Source of the DNA: Trissonchulus latispiculum
Taxonomy: Eukaryota; Nematoda; Enoplea; Enoplida; Ironidae
DNA: 64,000 nucleotides
NCBI GenBank assembly: GCA_030248195.1
Contig: JASAND010019749.1
Coordinates: 1 to 64,000 of the forward strand
Direction: 5' to 3'
Within the stretch, counting starts at the first letter, position 1, and every line of letters starts with the position of its first letter. Below the pieces are notes generated by a model. It was not told the DNA's origin. It saw nothing but the letters and a program-made list of their open reading frames with translations, and ran no database searches. Made by a program: the position numbers and the translations under genes. Positions 25,414 through 37,374 of this stretch are shown one piece after another.

Positions 25414-26947
25414 TCTACTATAATCGGTTTTAAGCGTATGTTTTGCACACAGTTACACAGTTAATGATACATCAGAGTATAAAACGGTGTATTAACTCTT
25501 GGTATTAATAACGCTTCTGCTGAATAGGCAAGCATTCAAATTTCGAACTTAGAATAAACGTTCGCAAAACCAGTTTTATTTCGCGTAATCAGCTGTCAAT
25601 GTTGCTAACTAACAACAGAGATTTCCAATAAAGTAATTATTCCTGCTGGAGCAGGAATGTATAAAACGATGCTTTGCTATGTTTAGTGTGTATTGTGTGT
25701 TTAGTGTGTTTAGTTGTATTTTCTCTGTTTGGCACTTCGGAGCCCTATCTTCAACACAGGGCTAGTATAGGGGGCTTTTTTGCGGAATTCTGATTATGCA
25801 AATTAGATTAGCAACTATTTAAGCGACGACATTGGCAGTCTTTTCGCAGTTGTCAACTGTCAGCAATCTAAATGGTTGCGTATTTTTGAGTGCACCAGTT
25901 CAGCTGAAGGCTAGGGATTCTTTGAAGATTAGTCCTCAAACAAATCTTCAAAGTTTTCACCCGACTCTACATAGTTAGACTAAAATTAAGAACTCTAAAC
26001 TCTAAACTTTCTCAAATTGATCCGAAAAACTTAGCTGTGAACGAGTTAGAGTCAAGCTCAACTTCATCTATGGTCATAGATAGACCTTTTGCGTTCTATT
26101 ATCTACATTGAATTGAAATATAAACAGTATGGGTGTACACGTGGTTTCCTTAAATAATTTCGGAGAAACCAGAGAATCAATCAAAATCATCATGATCGTT
26201 GGAAATACTTCTTATCGCATTTCGAAGCCGTTGATGTTTTCATTATAAAAGAATAATAATGGGCTGTAGTGATTAATGCATCAATACAACTGCTCAACGG
26301 AAACCTAACTGCTTTAAGCATCGTACTCAATATTTTGTCAATTTTTGCTCATCTGTCGGTAACAGATAAACCAGCTGAACTGTAGTGTTCATTTTTACGG
26401 TCAGCAAAGGACGGAATGTCGAAGAATACTGAATAGCATCGTCTATTGACAGATAGAACTATATTGACGAAAATGTTTTAACATTTCCTACAGGTCCACT
26501 AAGGAATATTGCCCCCTTTAGGGGCCAACTTGTTAAAATATGACTGCCGTTACATGATGGAACAAGACTTGGCAGCTACATTCGCGTGAAATTTGGTACT
26601 TTTAATCTGCTCACGTGCTTTCAGTACACGTTCGGTTTTAACATATAAACGTTTAACACATATATAAACAACACGATAAAAATGATCACTCCTTGAAAAA
26701 TTTATAAATCTAACCAAAACTCTGAATACATGGACTGCAATTAAAATTCAATTCAATTCAAAAATTATGGGACTCTTATTACTATTAATAATAGTTTCTG
26801 GAACAGTTCTCTTGTACATAAGTGGAACAGTTCTCAGACTGAATCTTAGAAGTGAAGTAATATGGTTGAGTTATGGTGGAGGAGTTTAACTGAAATTCTG
26901 CACTGAAATTCCTCTGATTAAGACATGAATTATTGTACAATTGGCGC
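25414..26947. other. Non-coding, nothing recognised
   Basis: Includes a small hairpin (TTCCTGCTGGAGCAGGAA, 25645-25662) and GTGTGTTTAGTGTG repeats near 25690. No gene, RNA or element boundary could be fixed. Confidence 0.35.
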
Positions 26948-27937
26948 TTAAGGTGGTGATTCCTTTTGGGCACATATTGTTGATTGACGGCGTAAACCAG
27001 GATGAAATTCAACGAAACTTTCCGAAATAAGTTGTTTTAGCGTTCTAAAACACTCTGCGCAATCGCGCTTCAAAAATTCAACATTTGCGTTCAGGGCGGT
27101 TTTTGCCAATTTCTGAAAGTTTGGCAGTAGCTGCATGGCTATGAGTATATCCATTCGAAAGAACTCGTTAAACTCTACAATTTTGCTTCTGGAAGCAACT
27201 TTCTAGCTTTTCCATATCGTGAGATATAGCCAATTTTATTATTTTGGCGTCAAAAACTTGTCCTTTCTGCAGAAATCAAATAATCCACTACTTCTTGAGC
27301 TACGAAAGCCGTAAAATTTAACTAAGGGTGTCGATTTAAAGGTCTCACAGAGGCCAATCATCGGAGGCATGACCATCGTACAATTGCTATCCCTTAGGCT
27401 GCTATCACAAAAAATGTAGTTTTTGCAAAAACACGACCAAATTTTTTGCAGCGATTGTGCAGAATTTAGTATGCAAGCTAGAGAGTTGCCACTTAGCAGA
27501 TGTGTTCAACACATAAATGCCCCGGGACCCTTTTTTAGTTGCCCCGATAGCTGCTTTCTAACTGAAGTAGTGGCTTGCCAAAGTAGTGAAAAGTAGGCAA
27601 AATCCAGGTTGCGCAGACATTTTAGTTTATTTCTCCATAACGAAGAGTGATATCACAATAACTAAAAAAGGGTCCCCAGCTATTTGATAGAGGTATCGAA
27701 TGCTCTAACCGATGTCCTGCGAAAAAATTTACTTCAGCCTGCAAAAAATCTGAAAAATTATACTTCTTATAAAATACAGGAAAAACATTTTGGAAAGCCA
27801 AACTTAGATTCATTGTACTCATTAAAAAGAGAAAATGTTAAGCTACATTTTGATATAAAGATGACTTCTTAACTCCAAATAATGAATGAATAATAGTGGT
27901 TCAAAGTTGATGTCTCCAAAAGGAATCACCACCTTAA
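26948..27937. mobile_element. Family E element with TTAA flanks and 18-bp inverted ends
   Basis: GGTGGTGATTCCTTTTGG follows TTAA at 26948-26951, and its perfect complement precedes TTAA at 27934-27937, giving a 990-bp unit. A TTAA target is shared by piggyBac, Kolobok and some Sola elements (family knowledge). Which one applies cannot be decided without a transposase. The interior contains only short disconnected frames on both strands. The middle (27140-27590) is homologous to 15015-15480, and the left 200 bp to 36136-36340. Confidence 0.75.
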
Positions 27938-28872
27938 AGTCAAATTTTAAATAAAAAATCTAGACGCATTATTAACACATAAATTGCCTCAAGTCTTCAA
28001 ACACAGGGAAGAGAATATAAACTTAAGTTCTGACGGATATTAGTTTTGCTGTGACCAGGCAGTGTTCGCTGCTGAGGAACGGCTGTGTGCATAGATACAT
28101 ATGCCAAAATAGTGATCCTGTGCTCGCAGCAGGACTATATTTACGGTAAATAAATATGGTCACAGCTGGCTCATTTTGTACAAAGCTCTTGCTTGTTTGC
28201 TATATATATGTCATCTGTTGTTATCTACTGTTGTGAACTAGTGAACTTTAGCGTCGCCAAAAGTCTCGAGGGTCTCTGACCTCCACCAGGCTAATAAACA
28301 CGTTTTGGAGAGCCGAACATTGCCTAATTTTCAGCAAATTCAAACCTTGATAATTTTCTTAATTTCTGGAAAATGCATTTGATTACTAGCCTAGTTTTCC
28401 TTACTCCATAGCTTTGTAACATGGTTTTTTCGAAACTACATGAGCCCAACATTAATTTCTCGTGGAGGTGCGCCGGGCCGAGTCCGTGGGCGGGGCCTCA
28501 AAATTGGGGTCTAAATAGGAGAATTTTTAAAAATTCAGATTTTGCTATAATTTCAAGTATCGACAAAATTACTATTGCTAATTTGCTAAAAAATTGCAAA
28601 ATTTTAGTCCCGGTCGACACTGGCATCGGCAGAGTGGCGTCGGAATCCAAGCCCAGGTGCATCCCAGTTAAATGTATCAGTTGGTTTAAATGCTTAAACA
28701 TTTCGAAAAAGTTTAGGTATACTTTCTCGGCAAACTTTAGCGATTTGGGTTAATTTCCATATTTCAGCAGCACATCTATATACATTTAGGTAAAGTAGTT
28801 TAGAAGCTTTAAATATGTTTATTTTTAATTATTGACAATTTTAATAAACTTTATAGCAATCGTATCGTATAG
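27938..28872. other. Non-coding, nothing firm
   Basis: A 110-codon plus-strand frame (28421-28753) has no recognisable domain, no codon signature and no splice context, so I do not call it a gene. No exon upstream of 30101 for the host gene was found here. Confidence 0.35.
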
Positions 28873-29195
28873 CATCAGAAAAATCTTGCGGGTATCTCGC
28901 TGGTTTTGCGGGTCACTGGCCGCGGGGCGGGAAATGGTACCAACTCTGGTACACACCTGTCACCTACATATTGTAGGACTGCAATCAAATTTTCCTGCAT
29001 AACCTTACCCATGGCCACAGGCGGCCAAGGGGGCGAAAGGGTGGGAGAAATTCCCCCTCGGCGAAGTGGCTCACAAGGGTCCCGAAATTGCTCCCACAAA
29101 GGGTAAAAAATTGGCCACAAGTGGTAAGAAAATTGCGCAAAAAATAGGTTTTAGAACTGAAATTTCCAAAAATTTTCCGGCTTCGTCGGTATTAT

Positions 29196-29822
29196 CAAGA
29201 GTACATAATACATAAGAGTATGACAAAATAGTACCCAGTCGAAACGGGGGAACGCTATGCTTGTGTGCTAAAGCTCGAAAACACAAGCACTACGTGCGCG
29301 AGTTTTGTGTCGGTTTCGAGCTTTAGAAGACATTCATAGCGGCTAAAATTTTTTGAAGTGAAGGGTCCAATTTGCTTGGGGGGTCAGCCGTTAGCGTGCA
29401 GAGGATGTGTCACGCTTATAATACATAGATTATGACTGCTGTCATACTCTTATGTATTATCAAGAGTGCATAATAACTAAGAGTGTGACAAGCGTCACGC
29501 TCTTAGTTATCAAGCTAAAAACATCATCTGCACAATAACGGCTGACCCCCCCCCACAACTGAGTATGTGCACTTCAAATATTTTTGCCCGCTATACCTAC
29601 GTTCTAAAGCTCAAAAACACAACTAGTCAGTTGGTTCAATGTGCGTCTGTAGCGAGCTTTAGAACGTAGGCATAGCGGACAAAAATATTTGAAGTGCACA
29701 TACTCAGTTGTGGGGGGGGGGTCAGCCGTTATTGTGCAGATGATGTTTTTCGCTTGATAACTAAGAGCGTGAAGCTTGTCACACTCTTAGTTATTATGTA
29801 CTCTTGGTATTATGTACTCTTG
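29196..29822. mobile_element. Family A element, copy A4 (outer)
   Basis: Begins CAAGAGTACATAATACATAAG at 29196. Its right end is split: the part to 29460 ends in TATGTATTAT, and the last nine bases (GTACTCTTG) are at 29814-29822, after the inner element A5. The flanking duplication GTATTAT is at 29189-29195 and 29823-29829. It contains the foldback blocks CAGCCGTTAGCGTGCAGAGG and GGTACCCAGTCG-type DNA seen in A6. Confidence 0.8.
29461..29806. mobile_element. Family A element, copy A5, nested in A4
   Basis: CAAGAGTGCATAATAACTAAG to the complementary ATTATGTACTCTTG. It is inserted inside the right inverted repeat of A4, duplicating GTATTAT (29454-29460 and 29807-29813), the same 7-mer that flanks A4. 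Its foldback arms are long and nearly perfect, for example TTCAAATATTTTTG.CCGCTA and the complement near 29675. Opposed C10 and G9 tracts are present. Confidence 0.88.
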
Positions 29823-30100
29823 GTATTATTCACTTGAAATCACTATTTTTCGTTAAAAAACGTCCGAAAAACATTGGTGTTTTGCTAAGAAATTGCTGTT
29901 TTTCGTTAAGAATCTGCAAAAACTCGCTTAAAAATCGATTTTAAAAGTACTCATAGGAAAAATTGCTGCCACAAGAGGTACCCAAATTTGCTTCCACAAG
30001 GGTCAGTGAAATTTAACCTCCCGTTCAGGTATGCCCATGGCTCATGCTTCAATTCGACCAAATTATCATAGCTTTACTTTAATTGATTTTGCTGTTTAAG

Positions 30101-33100
30101 GTAAGCTACCCCATTTACTACGATTACGATGATGACATTGGAAACCGGTTGGAAGAAGTCCTCTACTTAGCTCAATCCACAAATCATGTTGAAAAGTTCC
30201 AAAGAATGGAATTGGCTCCGGCGAAACCGAGAATCTTGACCGATTCAATGTCCTCAGTGACGTTGGAAAAGGCCAAGTTAGAAGCTCCTGACGATGCTGA
30301 AATATACGGCAGTACCTATTCCTACATCTATCTTACAGGAAAAATGAACATCAGGTAGTTTCTCCATTTGCTGTTCAGACTTCAGACGTCTAGTTCTTAG
30401 CTCATTAAATCTAACAATATAAATATTGAATATTTAAATTTTGTAGAACCGGTGCGGGGGCCTAGTTTATTTTAATTTTCCGTTTTTATATTGCTTTCAG
30501 ACAGTCCCAAGAAGTTGGACAGTTGAAAAATGTACTGTTTGCCTTTCGTCACTCTCGTGCATCGATTGAGGGTAATTTCACCCTGGACATAACATCAAAA
30601 ATCGATTTATGGGATTTGAGTGACCTGACACTCTGTTCAAACGACGGCTACTTGGGCTCAAAGTCAAGTGTTACAATTCAGGTATTAATTACAATCTTTA
30701 ATTAAAGTAACAAAAGGATATTTCAGATCTTTTTAGTGGAATTAGTGTAATTACATACATGAATTGTCTGCAAAAGATTGAATGTTTTCTGAGTTACATT
30801 TCTGTAAATTGTAGACTTGCTGCGCAACGTAGCCAATTGTGTTACTAGATGCGGGTTTTCTGCATTAGCACTGTAAAAATAGTGTGCAAAACATTGGTCA
30901 AATATATATTTGTCAAAATTTCTGAAGCTAGAAAAAGTGTCTTTCGATTCATGGTATATTATGCTTAAATTATGTATTATCTCTTCGAGAACAGAGAGAT
31001 CATTTCTTTCTGCATTAGCAGTCTGTTTTGCTTTCCACGTTCTTCAGCTCATACAGTGCTGACTTGCTACTGAAGAAATTGTCGAATCTCGAAACCAAAC
31101 TCAATAGTCATAGTCATAATAGCATTAAGTTAACCGGGTTTGAAGTTGCAAGAACACATTAGAAACATGCTTAATTTATTTATACATAAATTAGAAACGG
31201 TGCCTTTCAAAAGAAAAGATCTAGTATCGAGTACACACAAATCATGCAGTTTGTATTTTAAAGCATTGTTCATACGTATTCACGCAAAAATGCATCTTTC
31301 TCGAGTAGACTCTGTAGAAGAACCCTCTCTGAGCAAATTTAAACTACCAACTGCGCTGAAGCGCGTCAGAAAAAATGAAAATCTACGTATACTATACATT
31401 AAAAATATGCAATTCATTTCTTGCTAATGAGTATCATTTGAAGCTACAAATTCAAATTATTAACAATCAAAGTTTAGTCAGTGGAAACTGAACAATACCG
31501 ACGAAGCCGGAAAATTTATGGAAATTTCAGTTCTAAAACCTATTTTTTGGGCAATTTTCTTACCCTTTGTGGGAGCAATTTCGGGACCTCTTGTGAGCGA
31601 CTTCGCCGAGTGGGGAAATTCCTCCCACCCTTTCGCCCCCTTGCCCGCCTGTGGCCATGGGTAAGGTGATGCAGGAAAATTTGATTGCAATCCTACAATA
31701 TGTAGGTTTGTACCAGAGTTGGTACCATTTTGGCGACCCGCCCCACCCCGCTACACTCAAGCTGGTACCTGCCCAGTGACCCGCAATACCCGCAAGATAC
31801 CCGCAAGATTTTTCTGATGTTATATGATAAAACCGATTAACTGTTGTATCTTGTTTATGTGAATGTTATTTTCCCTGTGTACATCGCTTCTTATCCCTAA
31901 AAATAAACATTATAAAATCTGTTGTTTAGGAACATTCGTCTCTAATCATCGAATGCGTTCCATTGGCTCAGAGGCCGGCAGAAGGAATTCCCACTCTTTT
32001 GCTCACAACAGCCAACATCATATATATTTCAGACTTCTCCGCTTTTCGTTCCAATGGACTTGCGGTGCGGTTTATGATTATGGTAGCATAGTTGAAATAT
32101 GTTGTAAACCACTTTGAAACTCTGGCAGAAAATTTTTTAAAGTCACATGAATTTTTCCTTAATTTGTTGACGAGTATACACGCGATAAGTCGATTTTGTG
32201 TTTTCATAACAGAATTAGATATGTGTCAAGAATAACTTAACGCGTGTCTGTCAAGTTTCAAAAACTATAACCGTTATTTATTTCTAGTTAATTTTGGTAA
32301 CGCTTAGTGTGTTCCATTTAATTTCTGCCTTATAAAAATAATGCAGTCTTGGTCTAATCAGCAATATGTATCTGTAAACAGAATCCAAACGAATGAAAAA
32401 TGGTGTACCCAGTCAATTATAAAGTCTAAGAGCCGTGTTCTTAAACTTTTCAGATCTTCGACAGAAATTCAGAACTGCATGTGTTTGGACGATCACTGCT
32501 AGAAATGGAGAAGTCTGATCTAATACTCATGCAAAACTCTCTTATGCAAATTTCACACGAATCCACGCTAATAGTTAGCAGTAGTTCAAGATTAGTAGTG
32601 GGTATGTCGAATTTTGATTGGAACATGCTGTTATTAGCACCAAAAATTGGGGTCACACTTTAACTAGGGATAGCGCTTAGGCTATAGGAAGGAAGACCCC
32701 TCAAAATTGGATGTTCTGTAAAAGGACTAGAAAACTTTTACTGCGGATTTAGGCCTGAATTTTGGTCAAGATCTGCTAAAATTTGTGTCTAGCAAATTTT
32801 AGGGTTCTGCCAGCAGAACGGCCCTCCGCGATTTGTTACAGATACAAGGGCAGACAAAATTGAGCCCAAATTCAGTATACATGACCCCTCAAGAATCAGT
32901 GTCTTCGTTAATGACATCACACTCACTGGTCAATTTTTCCTATCTCTAACAAAATTTGGCACCCTTCTCATTACATAAAAGACGAGAAAAAATGGATGTG
33001 GTGTTGAACCATGGGGATGGAACCTAACCTCTCTTAATTATTAAGAGAAGTAAGGATTAGTTAATTCTCTATGGTCCCCATTGATGCGGGGCGGTAGGTG

Positions 33101-33538
33101 TCAAAGGACAACTGGAATTGCCAGTAATTTTCTCTCTTTCCCCTGTGTGTAATAGGCATTCAGTATTTAAGAACGAGAGTTTTCCAAAGCAGTAAACTGT
33201 GACTTGTAACATAGTTCTTGCATTCTTAAAGGTGCCACCAAAAGTGCCACCTATTAATATTGGACAATACTTTTGTTTCAGCACATAACATTATTTGGCG
33301 TCTTCCGCCAAGATCTTTTGTCCGACTAGCGCCGGATTTGGCGTGCGTAATTGCTGGAAATCTGACAATGCAGGACGTCCCTGCAGCATCTCCTGTACAG
33401 TTGCTGATAACAGGAAATGACGAAGCTCTGGGCATAGTCTGTCGAATGAGATGGGAAGTCAAAAAACTGATGGAAAAAATTTCCTCTCGCTATTCCACAA
33501 TAGAACTACTTGACATTGAAAGTTCATTTATTGGTTAA
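30101..33538 (+). CDS. Host gene, last four exons; product unidentified
   Basis: Four exons join in frame with GT-AG introns. They are 30101-30354 (after ..GTTTAAG), 30501-30681 (after TTGCTTTCAG), 32454-32601 (after AAACTTTTCAG) and 33282-33538 (after TTTTGTTTCAG), ending in TAA at 33536-33538. Donors are GTAGTT, GTATTA and GTATGT. Phases agree at all three junctions, giving about 280 residues. Upstream exons must exist, because the first exon opens in phase 0 with no ATG. The protein is acidic at first (YYDYDDDIG), then shows alternating short hydrophobic strands (for example ELHVFGRSLLEMEKSDLILM), suggesting a beta-rich fold. There is no membrane segment or catalytic motif. I do not recognise the family. 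Intron 2 (30682-32453) contains family D and B repeats. Confidence 0.75.
30811..31376 (+). mobile_element. Family D (Helentron-like) element D2, degenerate
   Basis: 5' end GTAGACTTGCTGCGCAAC, then TGTGCAAAACATTGG. The 3' part has AAATGCATCTTTCTCG and GAGCAAATTTAAACTACC followed by a decayed hairpin (CTGCGCTGAAGCGCGTCAG) and AAAAAATG. It lies in intron 2 of the host gene. Confidence 0.55.
31484..31826 (-). repeat. Interspersed repeat family B, copy 4 (inverted, truncated)
   Basis: The complement matches 28873-29192 closely, from CATCAGAAAAATCTTGCGGG to CCGGCTTCGTCGGTATTGTT, but lacks the second half of the family. It lies in intron 2 of the host gene, opposite in orientation to copy 3 about 2.5 kb upstream, so the two could pair in a pre-mRNA. 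Confidence 0.65.
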
Positions 33539-34397
33539 TCCTTTATTTTCTGTAAATATTTTTGTTTCTTCCTATGCTGCTGAATCTTGGTAAAATCATA
33601 GTGTTTGTTGCTTTACGTAACAACTTGATAATAATGTTTGCAATATTGAAAACCATTAATTGAAATTATAAGTATGTATTTACCTTAAATGGTAGTCTGT
33701 TTAAATTACATTACGTAATACAGTTTGTCTTAAGGCTTGTTAGTCTCATTTCATAAATTGGATTGAACGGATTAACTTACTTTAATCGTTTCATGAATAC
33801 GCCTACGGATTAAACTGCTTAAAGTTTAATGCAGGAATTAAGCTGGCCAATTTAAGCCGATAATTGAAAACCTACTCATAAAATACTGACGGATTAAAAG
33901 TTTAGTATGCGACGTATAGTAGCAGTCATGAGTATGACGACGTATTAAACATGCAACGGATTAAACATTAATCCACGACGTAATCATAAAATAATTACAT
34001 TTAATCCATTTAATCCTGTAGTTAAAAAACCCACTTTAAATAACTGTAGTTTAGTCCTCGCGAAATTGATGGATTTCATCCGCCTGAATTAAAAGTAAAT
34101 TTATAAAATCAGATTGACTTAGGGTAACTTACTCCGTTTAAACTGATTTGTTAAAGTCGCGGTGCTGTTTAATCGGCGATTTTGTGAATGTTTCTTTTGT
34201 ATCAGTTTAATCTATTATGTTTATGCGTTTAAGGTACTCCATTTAATTTTTTATGAAAGCCCTTGGTGCTTTTTATATAACCGTGGGGCTATAATAGGGA
34301 GAGTGAGATACTCAACTCTTCTTAATAGATTAGGTAAGTTTACGATATGCTGGACACACTCATGTCGAAATCTCGCGGGTTATAACGCTTACCGTCG
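33539..34397. other. AT-rich non-coding DNA with degenerate GGATTAAA repeats
   Basis: Between 33760 and 34080 the motif GGATTAAAC/T or its complement occurs about ten times at irregular spacing, as in a decayed satellite or foldback element. No gene is seen downstream of the host stop codon. A poly(A) signal was not pinned down. Confidence 0.4.
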
Positions 34398-34753
34398 TCA
34401 TATCCGTATGCCACATACGGATATGCGGCAAAAACTATGCTCTGCTCGCTAACGGCCCACCCCCCCCCACCCGCAAATCAGACCCTAGTGACCTCCCCCC
34501 CGCAAATCAGTACCTAGTCGAAACGGGGGTAAGCTCACTCGCTCTAGGTTTACGTGCTTAAGCTCGAAAACACAAGCAGTGTGTTACAGAATTTTGAGCC
34601 TGCTTTGAGCATTAGAACACAAACATACCGCACAAAATTCTTTGAAGTGATGGGTCTAATTTGCGGGGGGGGGGGCCGTTAGCATGCAGAGTATAGTTTT
34701 TGCTCTGATAACAGAATGTGCATTGTGGTACACTCTTATATTATGTACTCTTG
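34398..34753. mobile_element. Family A element, copy A6 (left end degenerate)
   Basis: The right end is intact (ATTATGTACTCTTG to 34753). The left end is altered (TCATATCCGTATGCCACATAC), but the flanks CCGTCG at 34392-34397 and 34754-34759 still match. Inner blocks are GCTAACGGCCCACCCCCCCC with its G-tract partner, and GAAGTGATGGGTCTAATTTG. Confidence 0.7.
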
Positions 34754-35519
34754 CCGTCGCTAACAAATGTTTACCATGCGTTTGAACTAAAAATCTGATT
34801 GTCTACCTCACTGCAAAACAGCCCCACGAGACATCAAATCAGAGAAACCGGAAAAACATCTCTCGTAAGCAATTTTTGAGGCAATTTTAACTTGGGGCTT
34901 TTCAAGAAAGGGTAGAATAGAGTTAAAATGAACTCGACCCTTTTCATGAAAGAGTTAAAAGAGAGAAAGTCAAGCTTGAGTGGAGTTAAAGCGAGTTAAA
35001 ACAGTTAATTTTGACTCTACTCTACTCTACTCTACCCTTTTTTGAAAAGGTCCTAAGAGTAGATAAAAGCAAATCTTCATGGGAGTCAACAATTATTCGG
35101 TACTGTCACGATTCCGATTAGTAGCTTTCTCGACAGTTTTCCTTAATCCCGATGGGATAATAGAGGCAATTCTACTGGCTAGGTACACTGAAATAATGTC
35201 AGTCTCACCGATATCAGCCTAATAAAAAATCCAAGAGTTTGAAAATCGACATAAAACAGCTTTCAAGTATTATAAGGTCGAGAAACGTATTATTTAATGA
35301 TCCATAATTGAAATAGGCTGGCTCTGGCAACTTAGTGGAATTATGTTGACCTTGGAGTCTCCAGGGAGTTGCAATTTCCTACCATCATTGATAGTTATCA
35401 GATTGTAATGTACAAATTCATGATTGTCTGAAAAGTAAACCAAATTAATCAATTAATAATAATTAATAATAATTAATTAAATTATCTCAGAAAATGTACA
35501 AATATTGTAAATAAAGGTA
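34754..35519. other. Non-coding, with a GAGTTAAA-rich foldback patch
   Basis: 34900-35060 holds GAGTTAAAA motifs opposite CTACTCTACTCTACTC. A related patch lies at 49320-49390. No gene is supported. Confidence 0.4.
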
Positions 35520-35935
35520 GAAGTACAGAAGTAGAGGTTTTTTAGAAATCGATTTTTATAAGCTAAGGTTAAAATCAAATTATAGCAAAAACTTGGAAAG
35601 CTTAATTAGCCCGATAAACTTAAAAAATTGAGCCAATTACAGTGTAACCGTCTGTACATAGTCTTGCATCCGCTGTAAGGAACGATTTACTTCAACATAC
35701 ATAACTAGCAAGAATGCACAGACTACTCTACTCTTTTATAATGCAGCATTCTACTAAAGAATGCTAACATTATAATCACGTCATTAAGCTATATAAACTA
35801 GGTTTCCACTTTCCCCTATAGAACAAGTAAAAAACTAAAATGAGTAATATTTGTATAGACGGTTTTAAAACTAAACTTTAAATAATAATAATAATAATAA
35901 TAATTATTATTATTATTATTATTATTATATCAATA
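35520..35935 (+). mobile_element. Family G retroposon-like repeat, copy 1, with (ATA)n tail
   Basis: Matches 48078-48508 throughout, with blocks such as GAGCCAATTACAG.GTAACCG and CATTCTACTAAAGAATGCTAACA, and the same 3' border CTAAACTTTAAA followed by an AAT trinucleotide tract. A common 3' end with a microsatellite tail suggests a SINE-like or LINE-tail retroposon (inference). No polymerase III boxes were recognised. The tail here turns into a palindromic (ATA)n(TAT)n run at 35881-35928. Confidence 0.55.
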
Positions 35936-36131
35936 CACTATTATCTTAATTATAATAACAATAATAATGCTAAACCACTACGCTAAGGTTGTAGTACTTT
36001 GTGCCTTCAGACTTGTAGTAACCTTTATTCCTCGAGAAAGTGTAGGAGAACTCGACAAATCTGATCTAAACTTGGCGTTATTTTGCGGAGAAATTCTATG
36101 GTGTGATTGTTTGACTAAAAAATTGCTGTGT

Positions 36132-36480
36132 TTAAGGTGGTGATTCCTTTTGGGCACAAATTGTTGGTTGGCGGCGCAAATTAGGATGAAATTTGGCGAA
36201 ACTTTCCGAAATACGTTCTTTTAGCGTTCTAACACCCTCCGCGCAATCCCGGTTCAAAAATTCGAGATTTCCGACCAGGGCGGTTTTTCCCAAATTCAGA
36301 AAGCTTGGCGGCAGCTATACAGTTATGACTATATTTAATAGCCGTAAAGGAGTTATTTGAAAGACGCATTTGCAAAAGTTTGTTATTGCAAAAACTGTCT
36401 AACCTGCCTTGGAATCTCGAAACCGTACTCCTTTGCCGAAATGCATGGCGCTTTTCCATGACTAGCATCTCAGATTCTAG
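36132..36480 (+). mobile_element. Family E element, left-end fragment
   Basis: TTAA then GGTGGTGATTCCTTTTGGGC at 36132-36155, followed by 200 bp homologous to the start of E1 (for example GAAACTTTCCGAAATA.GTT). The right end is missing. Confidence 0.6.
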
Positions 36481-36850
36481 GGCCCGGACGAATAACCCGG
36501 CAGTAGTCGACTAGTCCTATGATCCGTTTACGCGGTAACCTGGTTATTCTGAAATTTCAAAACTGCAGCTAAAATAACTAAATGAATATATTTAATAGGG
36601 TTGAAATGTAATTTAGTACAGTTTTAGATACAGTTTTCATATCTGAAACTTGAAATTTGTCAAACCAATCCCCAACCAAAAAGTACTTACTTACTGCTGC
36701 ATCAAAAATCGATAAAATGTCAGCCATATTGGGGATTGATATAGAAATAGTCAACGTTGCCGGATTTTCATAGTGAATAGAAAATAAGTAAAACAAGCAA
36801 GATTTTGTGCAAAATGTTAAGTTTTCGCCGGATGAATATTTTATGAAATT
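36481..36850. other. Non-coding, nothing recognised
   Basis: Short frames only. Confidence 0.35.
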
Positions 36851-37374
36851 ATAAACCTGCGGCGCAGTTCATATTTTTCAAAAGTGACTGCTTAGGTACT
36901 GCAAAATTTTCTGCAAAACACCGTGCAGTTATATGTCTATCTATTCTGCTAGATTTGGAAAAATTGGCTTTTATTCTACATTGTTATAACAATTTAGATT
37001 TTGACCGTTATTTATTAACAGAACATACAAGATTTTGACCGTTATTTATTAACAGAACATACAATTAGCTATCAATGAATTTATCGTGATCTGTGATCCC
37101 GCAGTGATCTGTGTCAGTTGAAAGGCTTTATTAGTCATGCAGAAGAGAATAAAATTTCCGGTTTGGAATTCTGCAGTCAATTTACACACACACATACGTA
37201 ATTAGCAGAAAACTACCGAAACAGAAATCCACACATAAATCATACAATGTCTATCTTAAACCATTGCACACATGCATTTATGGTAAAATGCATGTTTAAC
37301 GAACAAAGTGTGTGCTGGAGCTCGGCTTGAGCAAACTTAAACTACCTGCCGCGCTGAGGCGCAGCAGGAAAAAC
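36851..37374 (+). mobile_element. Family D (Helentron-like) element D3, full length (about 524 bp)
   Basis: 5' end ATAAACCTGCGGCGCAG; terminal hairpin at 37345-37368 (stem CCTGCCGCGC with GCGCAGCAGG, loop TGAG) followed by AAAAAC. Inner blocks are shared with D1 and D2 (CACATAAATCATACAATG, AAAATGCATGTTTAACG, GAGCAAACTTAAACTACC). A 33-34-bp direct duplication (GATTTTGACCGTTATTTATT...) sits at about 36993-37062. No coding capacity. Confidence 0.6.

Larger units (their letters stand above)
28873..30031 (+). repeat. Interspersed repeat family B, copy 3, split by family A insertions
   Basis: The left part (28873-29195) runs from ATCTTGCGGGTATC through GGCGAAGTGGCTCACAAGGG to AATTTTCCGGCTTCGTCGG. 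The right part (29823-30031) runs through AAAAAACGTCCGAAAAAC to ACCTCCCGTTCAGG. The two parts were separated by family A insertions at the 7-mer GTATTAT. Confidence 0.7.

Noticed and set aside
28421..28753. 110-codon plus-strand frame as a host exon or gene
   Set aside because: No domain, no homologous copy in the window and no splice partner for the downstream gene in phase.
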